A stretch of 64,000 nucleotides of DNA from Urechis unicinctus (lineage: Eukaryota > Annelida > Polychaeta > Xenopneusta > Urechidae), in contig CM067349.1 of the NCBI GenBank assembly GCA_034190875.2, positions 5,048,479 to 5,112,478 of the forward strand. Direction: 5' to 3'. Position 1 is the first letter of the stretch, and every line of letters begins with the position of its first letter. Shown here in pieces: positions 13,173 through 27,916 of this stretch. The notes under the pieces are model-generated. The model was not told the origin of the DNA. It was given only the letters and a program-made list of their open reading frames with translations, and did no database searches. Made by a program: the position numbers and the translations under genes.

Positions 13173-13595
13173 GATTAGTATGCCTGTATGTGATAAGGCA
13201 TCTAAGTCGCCGCCTCAGCTCCAAATCTATTATGGGGTGCTTTCCTTGATATTTGTAAGATAAGCGTTGATGTATTATTTGCTTGGAATATGAACCATTC
13301 ATTCAAAGGCTTATTACATATTTTCAGAAGGGCAAGATCCTTCGAATCAAAAGTGGTCAACTACTTAAATCTGCATAGACACCGTTCAACGTTTGCAACT
13401 GTTATACGATAAGTGATCTCAAACTGCCAGTCTGCTTGCTTACACTGTTACAGAGATATTATGCTTTTCAACATGAAAGTCACTGCCCACAAGTTTCAGC
13501 GAGTTGCTCGCCGGCACATTATTCCGCACATTATTATATATTCGATTCATTAAAAGCACGTATATGTAACGCTGGTGCGTCACTTTGCAAGAGAG

Positions 13596-13630
13596 AAGTT
13601 TTGATCAAAGCAGGAAATTATGATGCGTGG
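13596..13630 (+). repeat. 35-bp exact direct repeat, copy 1
   Basis: Begins AAGTTTTGATCAAAGCAGG and ends GATGCGTGG. The identical 35 bases recur at 13983-14017. Both copies are also present, with small changes, in the inverted core of unit B (near 23.02 and 22.62 kb), so the repeat predates the tandem duplication. Confidence 0.95.
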
Positions 13631-13982
13631 TTTCTATCTATTCGTTGTGTTGGGTAATGTTGTAATTGTACAAACGTTACATTGAGAGACAATCGTCGTC
13701 TTAAGCAGTTGATAAGATACAAGCTCGTTTGAGCTGCTCAATTCGACATACATTTGTGAGCACAAAGTCGGTTTTCTCTCTAGAAAAGAACGGCATTTCA
13801 GATAAGTATTCAATGTAAATCATTGAGGGACACATAAGCAGATATATGACCGATTATATATCACGCGGTAACATGTTTCATTGCACGTCGAATAGCACAT
13901 TAACATGTATTTACCTTGATGGTGAAAGTAGTGATATTCATTAAAACTAAAATCTATGCACAATCACTTCATTTCATCAGAA

Positions 13983-14017
13983 AAGTTTTGATCAAAGCAG
14001 GAAATTATGATGCGTGG
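13983..14017 (+). repeat. 35-bp exact direct repeat, copy 2
   Basis: Second copy of the 35-bp repeat, 387 bp downstream of the first and at the very edge of the inverted core, just before TTTTGTGTGTGT. Confidence 0.95.
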
Positions 14018-17000
14018 TCCATCGTGTAATTTTACAACTTTTGTGTGTGTATTTCGGTCACGTTCCTCAGAATTAGCATCACATATACGACGGTTTTTGT
14101 AGGTCAATGGTCAGTGCTAATTGATAAATGCTAATGTTACCGGTTCCGTGTATGTTTGGTAATTGACAACATGGGGGTTTATGTAGTTTAAAAAGGCAAA
14201 GACGATACACCCATAGTCACAACACTCAAAAGGGCGAGTAATATTATACATATATTCGACCAATAATCTTGCTGTCATTATATTGGACCGTTCTCTTCCA
14301 ACGCTGATGAATGCTTTAGCACACTCTTACGCTTCGATCAATCTTGTCCGAAAGTGGTAATCACAGGTGGTTTAGAAATATCCCAATTCAGATGGGCAAG
14401 CTCTATTTCTCAATTAACAAACTTATATTGGCAATTAACAAACTTATATTGCCAATTAAACGATCTTCGACCAGCTCTATGACTGTCTCATATACTGTAA
14501 GGATTGACATTATAAAAACAAATGACACATATTGTTTAAAAATGTAAAATGATTGAATAATGAGATGCAGTATACATACATGGAACTGGCAGCAGAAGAA
14601 ATTCGTAAAAAGAAAAAACATTCGAAAAAGATAATACGTGGGGTATTTTCCATCGACCAATAAGATTTGCTTAGCTTTTGCAAATTCTTATCAACACGCC
14701 TTGTCAGTTGGCAGTTGATAAGTAGATTTACAGCCTGATAACCCAGTTCTTTAGTTACTGTGCTTTTGATTGCAGGTAACAATAATTTCCCTGCTACTAT
14801 GCTAGCGATACAATGGCGACATGCATTTCACAAATGCACAACATGTCACGGACGTGACAATGATTCCTCTTCACTGATTCGGCTAGCCCTTATAACACTA
14901 TTTGCTGAGCCTGATACCTTATAACATAACATGGGAAGAGCCGATAGTTCACTGGTTGCCGGATGTTAATTCTCCGATAGGTTCAACTGCAAATACGAAT
15001 TACATGAGACAATATTATATAAGACATGGTCTTTTGACAACAACAAAAAGACTTTAAAGCGAGTAAATTGATTAATTGCTTTGCTTGAAACAAGTAACGT
15101 TTTTATACAACTAGCTTAAGACAGCCGCTGAAGACGTTAGCGCCCGCACAGTCGCATCATTTTAAGCCGATCACTCACAGGAGGAATTTACAGCCAAGCG
15201 CATTATGCTGTGAATAATACCAACACCAAAAGACCATAGCCTGGGGCTGTCAAATCAAGTTCAAATAGTTTGGTTTTTTTTACTTCCAAACTGACTGATG
15301 CTTTTTATTCTGTAGAAGATTTAACCTTGGTGACAACTATCTTTGTGTGGTACGATAATTACATTAACTATGCACCAATCATTAACGTTACTACGTGTCA
15401 CATCTTATCGGTGACATTTTAGATTAGAAAAGATCAGTGGCATCAATTCATTTTTCCGTTTTTGCAAGGATTAACTCAGAAAGAAAAGTGCTTTGACCAC
15501 AAGCTGTGAATCACCGGCAGCTAAGTAAACCAAATGTGGATGGTAGATATACAAATATCACATAAGCACATATCTACAAATCTAAGGTAAGCCATGGCCC
15601 GTTAACGTCAACTGAACCGCACGTAGCATTAACGGTCAGGTATTGGCAGCTGAAATAAATTCAATGGGTATTATTATTCGGACCATAGCTTTGTTGAGGT
15701 CGCCGTTTTAGATTTGCAGAGCCATCGCTCTTCCGCACTACGGCATCAATGAATTCCAATTAGTCAAACTGATGTTTACGATCCGTAGGCGTGCATGAGA
15801 AGTTGTAAACAACCGTTAATTAAATTGTCAGTTTTGCAAAGCCAAGTAGTACAAAAAACAGTAAAGCGATCAGAGACATAGACATCTTTGTCGATGGTTT
15901 ATTGACAGGAACCTAGTATCTATCAACTGCCCGGTCGTTTGCAATACCAAGAGTAAATCCACTGTGTTTGATACTAGGATGGGTTGAAATATATTGCATA
16001 ATTATAGTGCGATCGTCTGCCACATTGGTGTGGAAAATATCTTCCTTGCAATACAAATTAATTTGACATTCCTTAAAATCTCTAACATAAATAAAACTAT
16101 TGCATCTTTGGAGAATATGACTCCAGGGCCTGTCAAAACAAGCATTACGCAATGCATATCTTAGTGCTTTCTTTTTTCAAGGCGTTATCACCTGTATTTA
16201 TTCTACTCAAATACAAGCTTACATCGTCTCGGCGTATTGAGATTTAAGTAAACATCACTGCTAGTCAATAGAACTTTATTCATTGCTAAAAAGCTTTTTT
16301 TAGAAGAAATCCTGTATATGTTTGCGTTACGTACGTTAAATTATGTTCAATTGATCCAAGCTATCGCGAGCGTCATGGAGAAGCAACCGTTCATACGAGT
16401 CCCGTGATGTAACACAAATAAGGCTATTGCCAGTGGTTCAGTGGTTATATTGATTGATCAAATTTGTACGTAAGAGTGGGTTCGCATTATCAAAGGCAGC
16501 ACATTAGGATATAGCCCACCGTTCATGTTAAATATTTTACTAGCGTGAGGCCATGTGGTGAGTTTATCACTAGCTGAGTAAGTGTAATGTCCCACATGCT
16601 ACTTCACTTGAGTGGAAGTGACGAGACGTGTAAATAATGGATGATTGCTTTGATAGTTGCATTGAATTGACAATATCGGTAACTAATCATGTTAGGAAAT
16701 AGCATCACAGAATAGAGTGGCTCCCGAAATGGGGCGCTTTTGACATCTATTTATGTTGAAAACCCTCCGTAACGTTCAATGATACTGCTGAGGGATGCCA
16801 ACACGTGTCAGATCAGATTATCATCGCGTACTTAGAAAAGCAGAGCCTATTTAATGCACGTACATCTAAGTGAACCAGCTAACGAAAAACGCAAAATTAA
16901 TCAGTATTGCTAACCGCAAAGTAACAGATAGTTTATGTCATAAAATTATAAGAACCTAATTTATTTACCCGAGGGGAGCAATGCTCAAATACATGCGCCA

Positions 17001-17662
17001 CAAGTGGGACTCATTAGTAAATTATTTCTTGCATTATCGCCTGATCAAATCAAACCTCACTTAATGTCCAGCATGTTCACTAACATATACCAATCGACAA
17101 TGCTCACTACTGTGCATCATTTCATTGTAATGTATGTGTGAAAGCGTGTTGCAAGATTGTGAGCCTATTGAATTCATTTATTTATATTGCTACGCAATTC
17201 ATACTGCTTAGAAATTGCTCCGTCAAAATCTGATCGCTAATCCCATTATACGTTGTCACCCATATATTGATAGAGTTTACGAGTATGTGGTTGACGCCAG
17301 CATTGTAACAGCATTAGCCGGAGGAAGGTGCTATATAGTAATAGGCTTTGCAGACCAAAGTCATTTTGTGAAAGAGAGTGTTAATCCAACCTAACATTGC
17401 CAAATTTTCTCTCCCCAAGTGCTGTATACTCTACAGTATTCATGGTGATTGGACACGCATGTGTGACTTGATTGCATCAGAGACCTCATGTTGTTTTCTG
17501 CTTTTCTCTCAAAAAATATTGTAGCGTCACTTCCGGCATATGTCGGAACCAATTGGAACAGGGTCCCGAATCAAGCGAGCTCTGTGAATACTAATGCTGT
17601 TCTTATATCATGCCCATTTCCAGTATTGCTACATGCCGACCGCAGAGTGGTGGCTCAAGTTC

Positions 17663-17778
<116 letters not shown>

Positions 17779-18924
17779 CATAAGAAAACTGAAGTTTAAA
17801 TTAGATATTCATTGGCTACTTGATGTCGTTAATCTGCCACATTGAGAGAGACTATAGATATTGAAATTACAATGAGAAGGCTTAATTACCACAGAGCAAA
17901 TTAATTGAGAAGCCTACTTAAAAGTTTACAATCAGATATGACGCAGGCTTCGAAATCAAATTTTGATCACGTATAATCACTCATGTTGTGTTTGGCAAGT
18001 GATTGTATATAAATGTCGGTCTTTCGGTGATAGTTTGGGTCAAATCGGAAGGCTTGTGTGAGCTTATATTTCCCGAATCTACAAATATTTTAGTTTTAAT
18101 TACATATCCTTGTACATTCACACAACCCAATGAAGCATCCATATGTTAACCCATTATGCGTCGCCGTTATGATCAATTTCTTGTAATATACACTTGCATT
18201 AACAATTTCTTCATAGCATATGAGTAAATGTTGATCAGATTTGTAGTTGTTTTTATGGATACTTTAAGAACAGTTGTTTAAAATATATGAAGTAACATGA
18301 AAGTAATAGAGTAGATAGAGTGTATGTTTCATGAATGGACAGGTAGTTAGATAAGCGGTAATAGAGAGTGAATTACTGTGCCACAGCGTAGATGAAGCTA
18401 TTTGGGACGAGGGATCCTGTATCTTAAGGTGATAGGAGCATGAATGGGTCATTTACAGCATTGGTAATCATCCGGAAGAATACAGGTTCAATTTATCTCC
18501 AACCAATGACATTCGCTTATGCTAACTGTTGGTAGTGTAGAAATTTGCGTTGATTTGATAACTCGGATGCGTCTAATAAAATTGTATGGGATACGCCATG
18601 GACGAGGAGATATTGTGAAATCAATGTCACTGTCGATTGCAGCATCGTACTACAACCTCGCTTACTACTCTCAGTGTACACGTGTGTATTATCTATGATC
18701 AGCGCTGTATGTCAATAAGATGAATCATTTATATGGTGCCAGGGTATTTGGGGTTTATTATAAGATGCTTGCCGAGGCAATTATCATCCGAAAGCCTGCC
18801 GTTCTGACAATATACATGGCAGGTTGAGCCCGTTACGGTGATCACAGAACACCGTATGCGGAGAGCATATTTTGAGTAAATGCCAATGGGTATTAGCTGA
18901 TATATAATAATCATAATGATAGTA

Positions 18925-18998
18925 ATCATCAACATCATCACCATTATTATCATCTTCATCATTGTCATCATCATAATCATCATCATCATCATCACCAT
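18925..18998. repeat. (ATC)n microsatellite at start of unit B
   Basis: Counterpart of 10374-10455, with one ATAATC interruption and fewer terminal ATC units. Confidence 0.9.
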
Positions 18999-19130
18999 TT
19001 GAACCAACGACGACATGACCAATAATGTGATCCATATCAGTCATGATTATGATGAGCGCCAGTCTTTTCGTACCACGTGCATGTGAGCAAAATATTATTG
19101 CAGTGAATGTGCCTCCATAGCTATATGTTA

Positions 19131-19182
19131 GTTATCGCATGGTCACGTGGTCCCCATATCACCCACGTGACCATGCGATAAC
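19131..19182. repeat. perfect 20-bp-arm hairpin with CACGTG cores
   Basis: Left arm GTTATCGCATGGTCACGTGG (19131-19150) and its exact reverse complement at 19163-19182, with a 12-base loop. It forms the left terminus of the insertion. Each arm contains CACGTG, itself a palindrome. Confidence 0.97.
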
Positions 19183-19185
19183 ATG

Positions 19186-19215
19186 ATTATCGCGATGGCA
19201 CCTACACGCGATAAT
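19186..19215. repeat. 9-bp-arm hairpin ATTATCGCG
   Basis: ATTATCGCG at 19186-19194 and CGCGATAAT at 19207-19215, 12 bases apart. It lies three bases after the larger hairpin and shares its TTATCGC core. Confidence 0.9.
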
Positions 19216-19763
19216 CAAGCACGACGCTGTCTCCTAAAAATGATAATTAGCGTGAACCTATGTTGTGTAAGGTATCTGTCTGGGACCTGTAAATATGAGA
19301 GGTAGTCCCTTAATCCCTCATTCGGCCTCAGCTGCCTGTCATGATGAATTCAACTTTAGGAGATCTCGAAGATTTATCTTTTTTCGACTCTATGCTTCAA
19401 TACTTTGTTGTGTGAGACCTGCCGAAATTTCCAAACTCCGGTAATCAGAGCTCCGCCGACTTCGCCGTTGTTTGATGTTAGCAACACTGTAGCGCAGTAG
19501 ACACAGCTCGGCAGGTGTTACAATTTCGTGCCTCAGCATGATTCCGGGGAGATGGGATAATACCGTGACTTCTCGATGAGCGCTACGCAACCTGATTAGC
19601 GGCAAGCAAGCAAATGACTCTTGAGAAAACCTTCGCTTTAAGACTTGTTAAGTGTGTGTAATATTAAGAATCTCCGTAGTGTTGTCATGCTAGAGCAGCG
19701 GTGCTCTGTGAGGGACCATCTCAAGTGAAGTTGTTTCTCGGTGATATATCGACACGGTTGCAG

Positions 19764-19860
19764 TTATCGCATGGCAAACTGTGCGTTTGAGGTGATATGG
19801 GAAAAAGACCGAGCTTTTTCTCGAGCTCTTATTGGCTGAGAGTAGGGTGCCATGCGATAA
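19764..19860. repeat. 13-bp inverted pair TTATCGCATGGCA
   Basis: TTATCGCATGGCA at 19764-19776 and its exact complement at 19848-19860, 71 bases apart. The first 11 bases equal the arm of the terminal hairpin at 19131. A smaller GAAAAAG/CTTTTTC inverted pair lies between the arms. Confidence 0.9.
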
Positions 19861-21780
19861 TGCAGAATATCATGGTGTACTCATCACCCTAATAAACATT
19901 TCATTGGTTTAGCCACCCCGGCTGTTTAAACTAAAGGTTTCACGCGGTACACGACAGCTTGCCAAATCTAGCCAGGTCATTGAATAATTTTATCGTGAAT
20001 TGGTGTCACTATTCCAAACACTCGCTGTGCAAACGATCATATCTGACTAACCTGTTAGGCGCAAGAGGCAGCGATCGTCAAATAATTTCAGCACCCATAC
20101 TCTCAAGCAAGCGACTTAATTAATCCATTTTTATCGTAGCTACAGTGTCATGATAATATATAACCTGCCATTATATCAGCTTTGTAGGCAAAAACTTCAG
20201 ATTTCATATCACACTGAGTAAACTGATTAAGAATCCGACTAGACGGGCAAATATTATTCAGTCAACAAATTGATGGCAAAATCGAATTCTAATATGCGGA
20301 ATATTTGCATATGAATATATTAACGAGCCGGCATGCAAGCTGACTCTCAGAATTGGACTTTAGGTAAACTATTCATGAATGATAGTTTCCAGATACTCCA
20401 TTCACATTCAGGCGCTCCGCAAAGATATTCCACTGTTTCATGACAATATAGTATCATACAACGCCCGACCTCGATTAAAAACATTAATCTAGACGCATCT
20501 TAACTGATGATTAATTCAAAATCATGAGCTAGTGAAGCATTCAAATACAAGGATTGCCTCTAAATACCAAACTCGCTGATTGTTGGTTCATTTCATTAAA
20601 AAATAAATAATTAAAAGATAGTCTACTGGTAATACCTGCCATTTAAGGCATTGTTCCAATCAATATTCACACTGGCAAGGCAGTTGAAATGAAAACATTT
20701 GAATTTCCTGACACTTCCGTTGTTAGCATTGCCACAGGCAAATTGTAGTAGAACCATAGAAATGCAGCGGGTGTGGACTATTTCAGTCAAGCTCCGACGA
20801 TCATTGTAGGATGCAGAGCTTATGATAAAACATGTTGATGGAACAGTTGTTACTACATTGATTATATATTTTGGAATGGAAAGGTAGCTACTGTTTATCG
20901 TTAACGGAATTAACACCGACATGAGGCAATTTGCAGATTATTGCTGTTTTAGTAGCATTGAATTGACAATAAAGATAGTTATTCCCATTAGTGTAATTAA
21001 ACAGATAATATGTTTGGTTTACATATTGAGCCCCATTAACATATATTAATGTTAACCAACCCTTCTAAAGTTTAACGGTATGTGCATGTTATTGCATGTT
21101 CAGTTGGGATTACCGCAATAACCCCTGTGATTACGCGACAACTTGCTAACCGTAACAATACGCGATAATCATGCGCCACTTCACACTGAAATGATCAAAG
21201 TGATAAATTAGCTGCCGTGAGGAACATTACGAGAGGGGATTTTTCTGGGTCGCTGTGAGATTGAAGCTGGTTTCATTTATAAATAGACGAGTTGGGTTTA
21301 CTTTTGAGTTTTCTTATTTTATTGTCAAATAGCTTAAAGGCTTTTGCGATCAGCCTTGATTGAGCAAGACTGCAAAGACCATGCAAATCTTGAAAACACA
21401 TTTTGTATGGGTTTCTTAAGGAACTAACGCATTCGAAGATCCGAATTAGTTCATTATGCGCTATATGTTTTGTGTAATTCATGTGCTGAACATTTCAATA
21501 AAGCTGATTCCAGAGGAGTTGAGAATAATGAAATGTATTTTGCTGTGTAAATGGATTAACACGTGTCCTTCATTACTCCATATGAGAACCAATTGAGCAT
21601 ATCAGTTCACTGGTGGACGTTATTAATCTAAAAAAATGGTTTCACAATGTTATGGTCGGGCTGAGACTTACTGTGGGTTTTGTCTTTTCTAGTTCATAAC
21701 ATGCAGTCGTGTCAACGCTCGGAGGGTTTCTACTCATGTCTTTTTATGCCGATGCATTCCGAACCTCTATAGCACTGGTG

Positions 21781-21806
21781 GGGGAGATTGGCGGGGGGAG
21801 CGAAAA
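21781..21806. repeat. 26-bp G-rich insert specific to unit B
   Basis: Unit A reads CTGGTGGGCAATGC. Unit B has 26 extra bases after CTGGTG, rich in G and including a run of six. It could be a small insertion in B or a deletion in A. Confidence 0.85.
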
Positions 21807-22610
21807 GGCAATGCAATTCATCAAAATGATTGACTCTGTCTAAATAAGATACTTTGAACAAATGCCGGAGTCCAATCAACCTGATTAACGTTATTGCGTC
21901 GCCAGTCTTGTCCAAAGAAGACTTGTCATCACCTGAAGGCGTTTTTGTATATAGCCAACAAGACCGATTGCTCACAATGTGATATAATTCAGCTCTGGTA
22001 GCGCCGATACAAACCGCTACAGCCATATCTGTCCATGAAATATTCCTTGCAAATGTTTTTATTCTGAAACTAAATCTGAATAACGACATCGAGAATTGCA
22101 TGTGCGCTACATTACGCATCGCACGGAAAAGATACAAAGATTGATGTAATATTCGTCGAAGTGGTGTTTGGTCATGCAGGATGCAGTTTAGCGGTGTAAA
22201 TTGTATAAGCGTCTGATATCATATGACGGACCACACGAGATATCTTGGGTATAGCCGCTTTTAAATCATAGATGCCAACTACAAGTCTGCCACCGTAAAA
22301 CAGTTCCGTATGAAATTTCCGCCGTGCAATTTACCACACTCCGCTAAGTTGTAAGCAAGAATAATTACTTTTCCTTCTGTCTGTTAAATACTCATATTGA
22401 CAGACTAGTTTGGGACGCCGAAACTGATTTCTGGCAATGGTTGGGCTATTGATGACCAAATCGTCACAAGTACAGGGGAAATGTACTATCATAGGCTCAT
22501 CATCAAAATATTACCTGAAAATATCCACCGCATGTTCAGCTTCTTGACGTTGCCATGGCAATAATGTTAAAATGTAAACAACAAATGGTTCGTGTGCAAA
22601 ATTTGTACAA

Positions 22611-23469
22611 TTACACGATGGACCACGCATCATAATTTCCTGCTTTGATCAAAACTTTTCTGATGAAATGAAGTGATTGTACATAGATGTTAGTTTTGAT
22701 GAATGTCACTACTTTCACCATGAAGGTAAATACATGTTAATGTGCTATTCAACGTGCAATGAAACATGTTACCGCGTGTAATATAATCGGTCATATATCT
22801 GCTTATGAGTCCCTCAATGATTTACATTGAATACTTATCTGAAATGCCGTTCTTTTCTAGCGAGAAAACCGACTTTGTGCTCACAAATGTATGTCGAATT
22901 GAGCAGCTCAAACGAGCTTGTATCTTATCAACGGCTTAGGACCATTATTGTCTCCCAATGTAACGTTTGTACAATTACAACATTACCCAACACAACGAAT
23001 AGATAGAAACCACGCATCATAATTTCCTGCTTTGATGAAAACCTCTCTCTTGCAAAGGGACGCACCAGCGTTACATATACATGCTTTTAATGAATCGCAT
23101 ATATAATACTGTGCGGAATAATGTGCCGGCGAGCATCTCGCTGAAACTTGTGGGGAGTGACTTTCATGTTGAAAAGCATAATATCTCTGTAACAGTGTAA
23201 GCAAGCAAAACTGGCAGTTTGAGATCACTTATCGTATAACAGTTGCAAGCGTTGAACGGGTGTCAATGCAGATTTAAGTAGTTGACCACTTTTGATTCGA
23301 AGGATCTTGCCCTTCTAAAAATATGTAATAAGCCTTTGAATAAATGGTTCATATTCCAAGCAAATAATACATCAACGCTTATCTTACAAATATCAAGGAA
23401 AGCACACCATAATAGATTTGGAGCTGAGGCGGCGACTTAGATGCCTTATAGCATACAGGCACGCTAATT
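22611..23469. repeat. inverted core, unit B orientation
   Basis: Reverse complement of 13170-14035 of unit A. The left junction follows TTCGTGTGCA; the right junction is after GCATACAGGCACGCTAATT. Short complementary strings (GTGTGCA and TTGTGTGTG) lie at the edges. Confidence 0.92.
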
Positions 23470-24088
<619 letters not shown>

Positions 24089-27000
24089 TTTCGGTCACGT
24101 TCCTCAGAATAAGCATCACTTATACGACGGTTTTTGTAGGTCAATGGTCAGTGCTAATTGATAAATGCTAATGTTACCGGTTCCGTGTATGTTTGGCAAA
24201 TGACAACCTGGGGCTTTATGTGTTTAAAAAGGCAAAGAAGATACACCCATAGTCACAACACTCAAAAGGGCGAGGAATATTATACATATATTCGACCAAT
24301 AATCTCGCTGTCATAATATTGGACCGTTCTCTTCCAACGCTGATGAATGCTTTAGCACACTCTTACGCTTCAATCAATCTTGTCTGAAAGTGGTAATCAC
24401 AGGTGGTTTAGAAATATCCCAATTCAGATGGGCAAGCTCTGTTTCTCAATTAACAAACTTATATTGACAATTATCAAACTTATATTGCCCATTAAACGAT
24501 CTGCGACCAGCTCTATGACTGTCTCATATACTGTAAGGATTGACATTATAAAAACAAATGACACATATTGTTTAAAAATGTAAAATGATTGAATAATGAG
24601 ATGCAGTATACATACATGGAACTGGCAGCAGAAGAAATTCGTAAAAAGAAAAAAACAATCGAAAAAGATAATACGTGGGGTATTTTCCATCGACCAATAA
24701 GATTTGATTAGCTTTTGAAAATTCTTATCAACACGCCTTGTCAGTTGGCAGTGACAAGTAGATTTACAGCCTGATAACCCAGTTCTTAAGTTACTGTGCT
24801 TTTGATTGCAGGTAACAATAAATGTTCCCTGCTGCTATGCTAGCGATACAATGGCGACATGCATTTCACAACAGCACAACATGTCACGGACGTGACAATG
24901 ATTCCTCTTCACTGATTCGGCTAGCCCAAATAACACTATTTGCTGAGCCTGATACCTTATAACATATCATGGGGAGAGCCGATAGTTCACTGGTTGCCGG
25001 ATGTTAATTCTCCGATAGGTTCAACTGCAAATACGAATTACATGACACAATATTATGTAAGACATGGTCTTTTGACAACAACAAAAAGACTTTAAAGCGA
25101 GTGAATGGATTAATTACCTTGCTTGAAACAAGTAACTTTTTTATACAACTAGCTTAAGACAGTCGCTGAAGCCGTTAGCGCCCGCACAGTCGCATCATTT
25201 TATGCCGATCACCCACAGGAGGAATTTACAGCCAAGCGCATTAAGCTGTGAATAATACCAACACCAAAAGACCATAGCCTGGGGCCGTCAAATCAAGTTC
25301 AAATAGTTTGGTTTTTTTACTTCCAAACTGACTGATGCTTTTTATTCTGTAGAAGATTTAACCTTGGTGACGACTATCTTTGTGCGGTACGATAATTACA
25401 TTAACTATGCACCAATCATTAACGTTACTACGTGTCACATCTTATCGTTGACATTTTAGATTAGAAAAGATCAGTGGCATCAATTCATTCATCCGTTTTT
25501 GCAAGGATTAACTCAGAAAGAAAAGTGCTTTGACCACAAGCCGTGAATCACCGGCAGCTAAGTAAACCAAATGTGGATGGTAGATATACAAATATCACAT
25601 AAGTACATATCTACAAATCTAAGGTAAGCCATGGCCCGTTAACGTCAACTGAACCGCACGTAGCATTAACGGTCAGGTATTGGCAGCTGAAATAAATTCA
25701 ATGGGTATTATTATTCGGACCATAGCTTTGTTGAGGTCGCCGTTTTAGATTTGCAGAGCCATCGCTCTTCCGCACTACGGCATCAATGAATTCCAATTAG
25801 TCAAACTGATGTTTACGGTCCGTAGGCGTGCATGAGAAGTTGTAAACAACCGTTAATTAAATTGTCAGTTTTGCAAAGCCAAGTAGTACAAAAACAGTAA
25901 GGCGATCAGAGACATAGACATCTTTGTCGATGGTTTATTGACAGGAACCTAGTATCTATCAACTGCCCGGTCGTTTGCAATACCAAGAGTAAATCCACTG
26001 TGTTTGATACTAGGATGGGTTGAAATATATTGCATAATTATAGTGCGATCGTCTGCCACATTGGTGTGGAAAATATCTTCCTTGCAATACAAATTAATTT
26101 GACATTCCTTAAAATCTCTAACATGAATAAAACTATCGCATCTTTGGAGAATATGACTCCAGGGCCTGTCAAAACAAGCATTACGCAATGCATATCTTAG
26201 GGCTTTCGTTTTTCAAGGCGTTATCACCTGTATTTATTCTACTCAAATACAAGCTTACATCGTCTTGGCGTATTGAGGTTTAAGTAAACATCACTGCTAG
26301 TCAATACCACTTTATTCATTGCTAAAAAGCTTTTTTTAGAAGAAATCCTGTATATGTTTGTGTTACGTACGTTAAACTATGTTCAATTGATCCAAGCTTT
26401 CGCGAGCGACATGGAGAAGCAACCGTTCATACGAGTCCCGTGATGTAACACAAATAAGGCTATTACCAGTGGTTCAGTGGTTATATTGATTGATCAAATT
26501 TGTACGTAAGAGTGGGTTCGCATTATCAAAGGCAGCACATTAGGATATAGCCCACCGTTCATGTTAAATATTTTACTAGCGTGAGGCCATGTGGTGAGTT
26601 TATCACTAGCTGAGCAAGTGTAATCAAGTCCCACATGCTACTTCACTTGAGTGGAAGTGACGAGACGTGTAAATCATGGATGATTGCTTTGATAGTTGCA
26701 TTGAATTGACAATATCGGTAACCAATCATGTTAGGAAATAGCATCACAGAATAGAGTGGCTCCCGATATGGTGCGCTTTTGACACCTATTTATGTTGAAA
26801 ACCCTCCGTAACGTTCAATGATACTGTTGAGGAATGCCAACACGTGTCAGATCAGATTATCATCGCGTACTTAGAAAAGCAGAGCCTATTTAATGCACGT
26901 ACATCTAAGTGAACCAGCTAACGCAAAATTAAAAAGTATTGCTAACTACAAAGTAACAGATAGTTTATGTCATAAAATTATAAGAACCTAATTTATTTAC

Positions 27001-27698
27001 CCGAGGGGAGCAATGCTCAAATACATTCGCCACATGTGGGACTCATTAGTAAATTATTTCTTGCATTATCGCCTAATCAAATCAAACCTCACTTAATGTC
27101 CAGCATGTTCACTAACATATACCAATCGACAATGCTCACTACTGTGCATCATTTCATTGTAATGTATGTGTGAAAGCGTGTTGCAAGATTGTGAGCCTGT
27201 TGAATTTATTTATTTATATTGCTACGCAATTCATACTGCTTAGAAATTGTTCCGTCAAAATCTGATCGCTAATTCCATTATACGTTGTCACCCATATATT
27301 GATAGAGTTTACGAGTATGTGGTTGACGCCAGCATTGTAACAGCATTAGCCGGAGGAAGGTGCTATATAGTAATAGGCTTTGCAGACCAAAGTCATTTTG
27401 TGAAAGAGAGTGTTAATCCAACCTAACATTGCCAAATTTTCTCTGCCCAAGTGTTGTATACTCTACAGTATTCATGGTGATTGGACAAGCATGTGTGACT
27501 TGATTGCATGAGAGACCTCATGTTGTTTTCTGCTTTTCTCTCAAAAAACATTGTAGCGTCACTTCCAGCATATGTCGGAACCAATTGAAACAGGGTCCCG
27601 AATCAAGCGAGCTCTGTGAATACTAATGCTGTTCTTATATCATGCCCATTTCCAGTATGGCTACATGCCGACCGCAGAGTGGTGGCTCAGGTTCATAA

Positions 27699-27916
<218 letters not shown>

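Larger units (their letters stand above)
19131..20143. mobile_element. ~1.01 kb insertion in unit B, foldback-rich, candidate non-autonomous element
   Basis: Unit A reads ATATGTTATGTGTCATGA without a break at 10.58 kb. In unit B about 1,012 bases separate ATATGTTA from GTGTCATGA. The insert looks different from its surroundings: it is richer in GC and CpG and holds three nested inverted repeats built on TTATCGC/GCGATAA. I saw no clear target-site duplication; one T of the target is missing, and the left flank GTTA is followed by GTTA of the insert. The longest frame is 71 codons (minus, 19390-19605), with no recognisable domain. Presence in one copy only shows that it arrived after the duplication, or was lost from A. 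A MITE or foldback element, or DNA captured during repair, are both possible. Confidence 0.7.

Noticed and set aside
15913-16152. 79-codon frame conserved in both tandem units
   Set aside because: The duplication is recent, so openness is expected. Both nucleotide differences seen are amino-acid changing, and there is no recognisable domain.
18729-19044. Asp-rich and Met-rich frames over the ATC tract, including runs of Asp and Tyr
   Set aside because: Produced by the (ATC)n microsatellite; no start context, partner domain or conservation beyond the repeat.
19131-20143. Helitron interpretation of the unit B insertion
   Set aside because: No target-site duplication is compatible, but neither end shows the TC...CTRR termini, and the terminal hairpin sits directly at the junction.
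21730-22137. 135-codon minus-strand frame in unit B, the longest in the window
   Set aside because: Unit A has stops and a frame change in the same place. Differences between copies mostly change amino acids, and part of the frame is the B-only G-rich insert.
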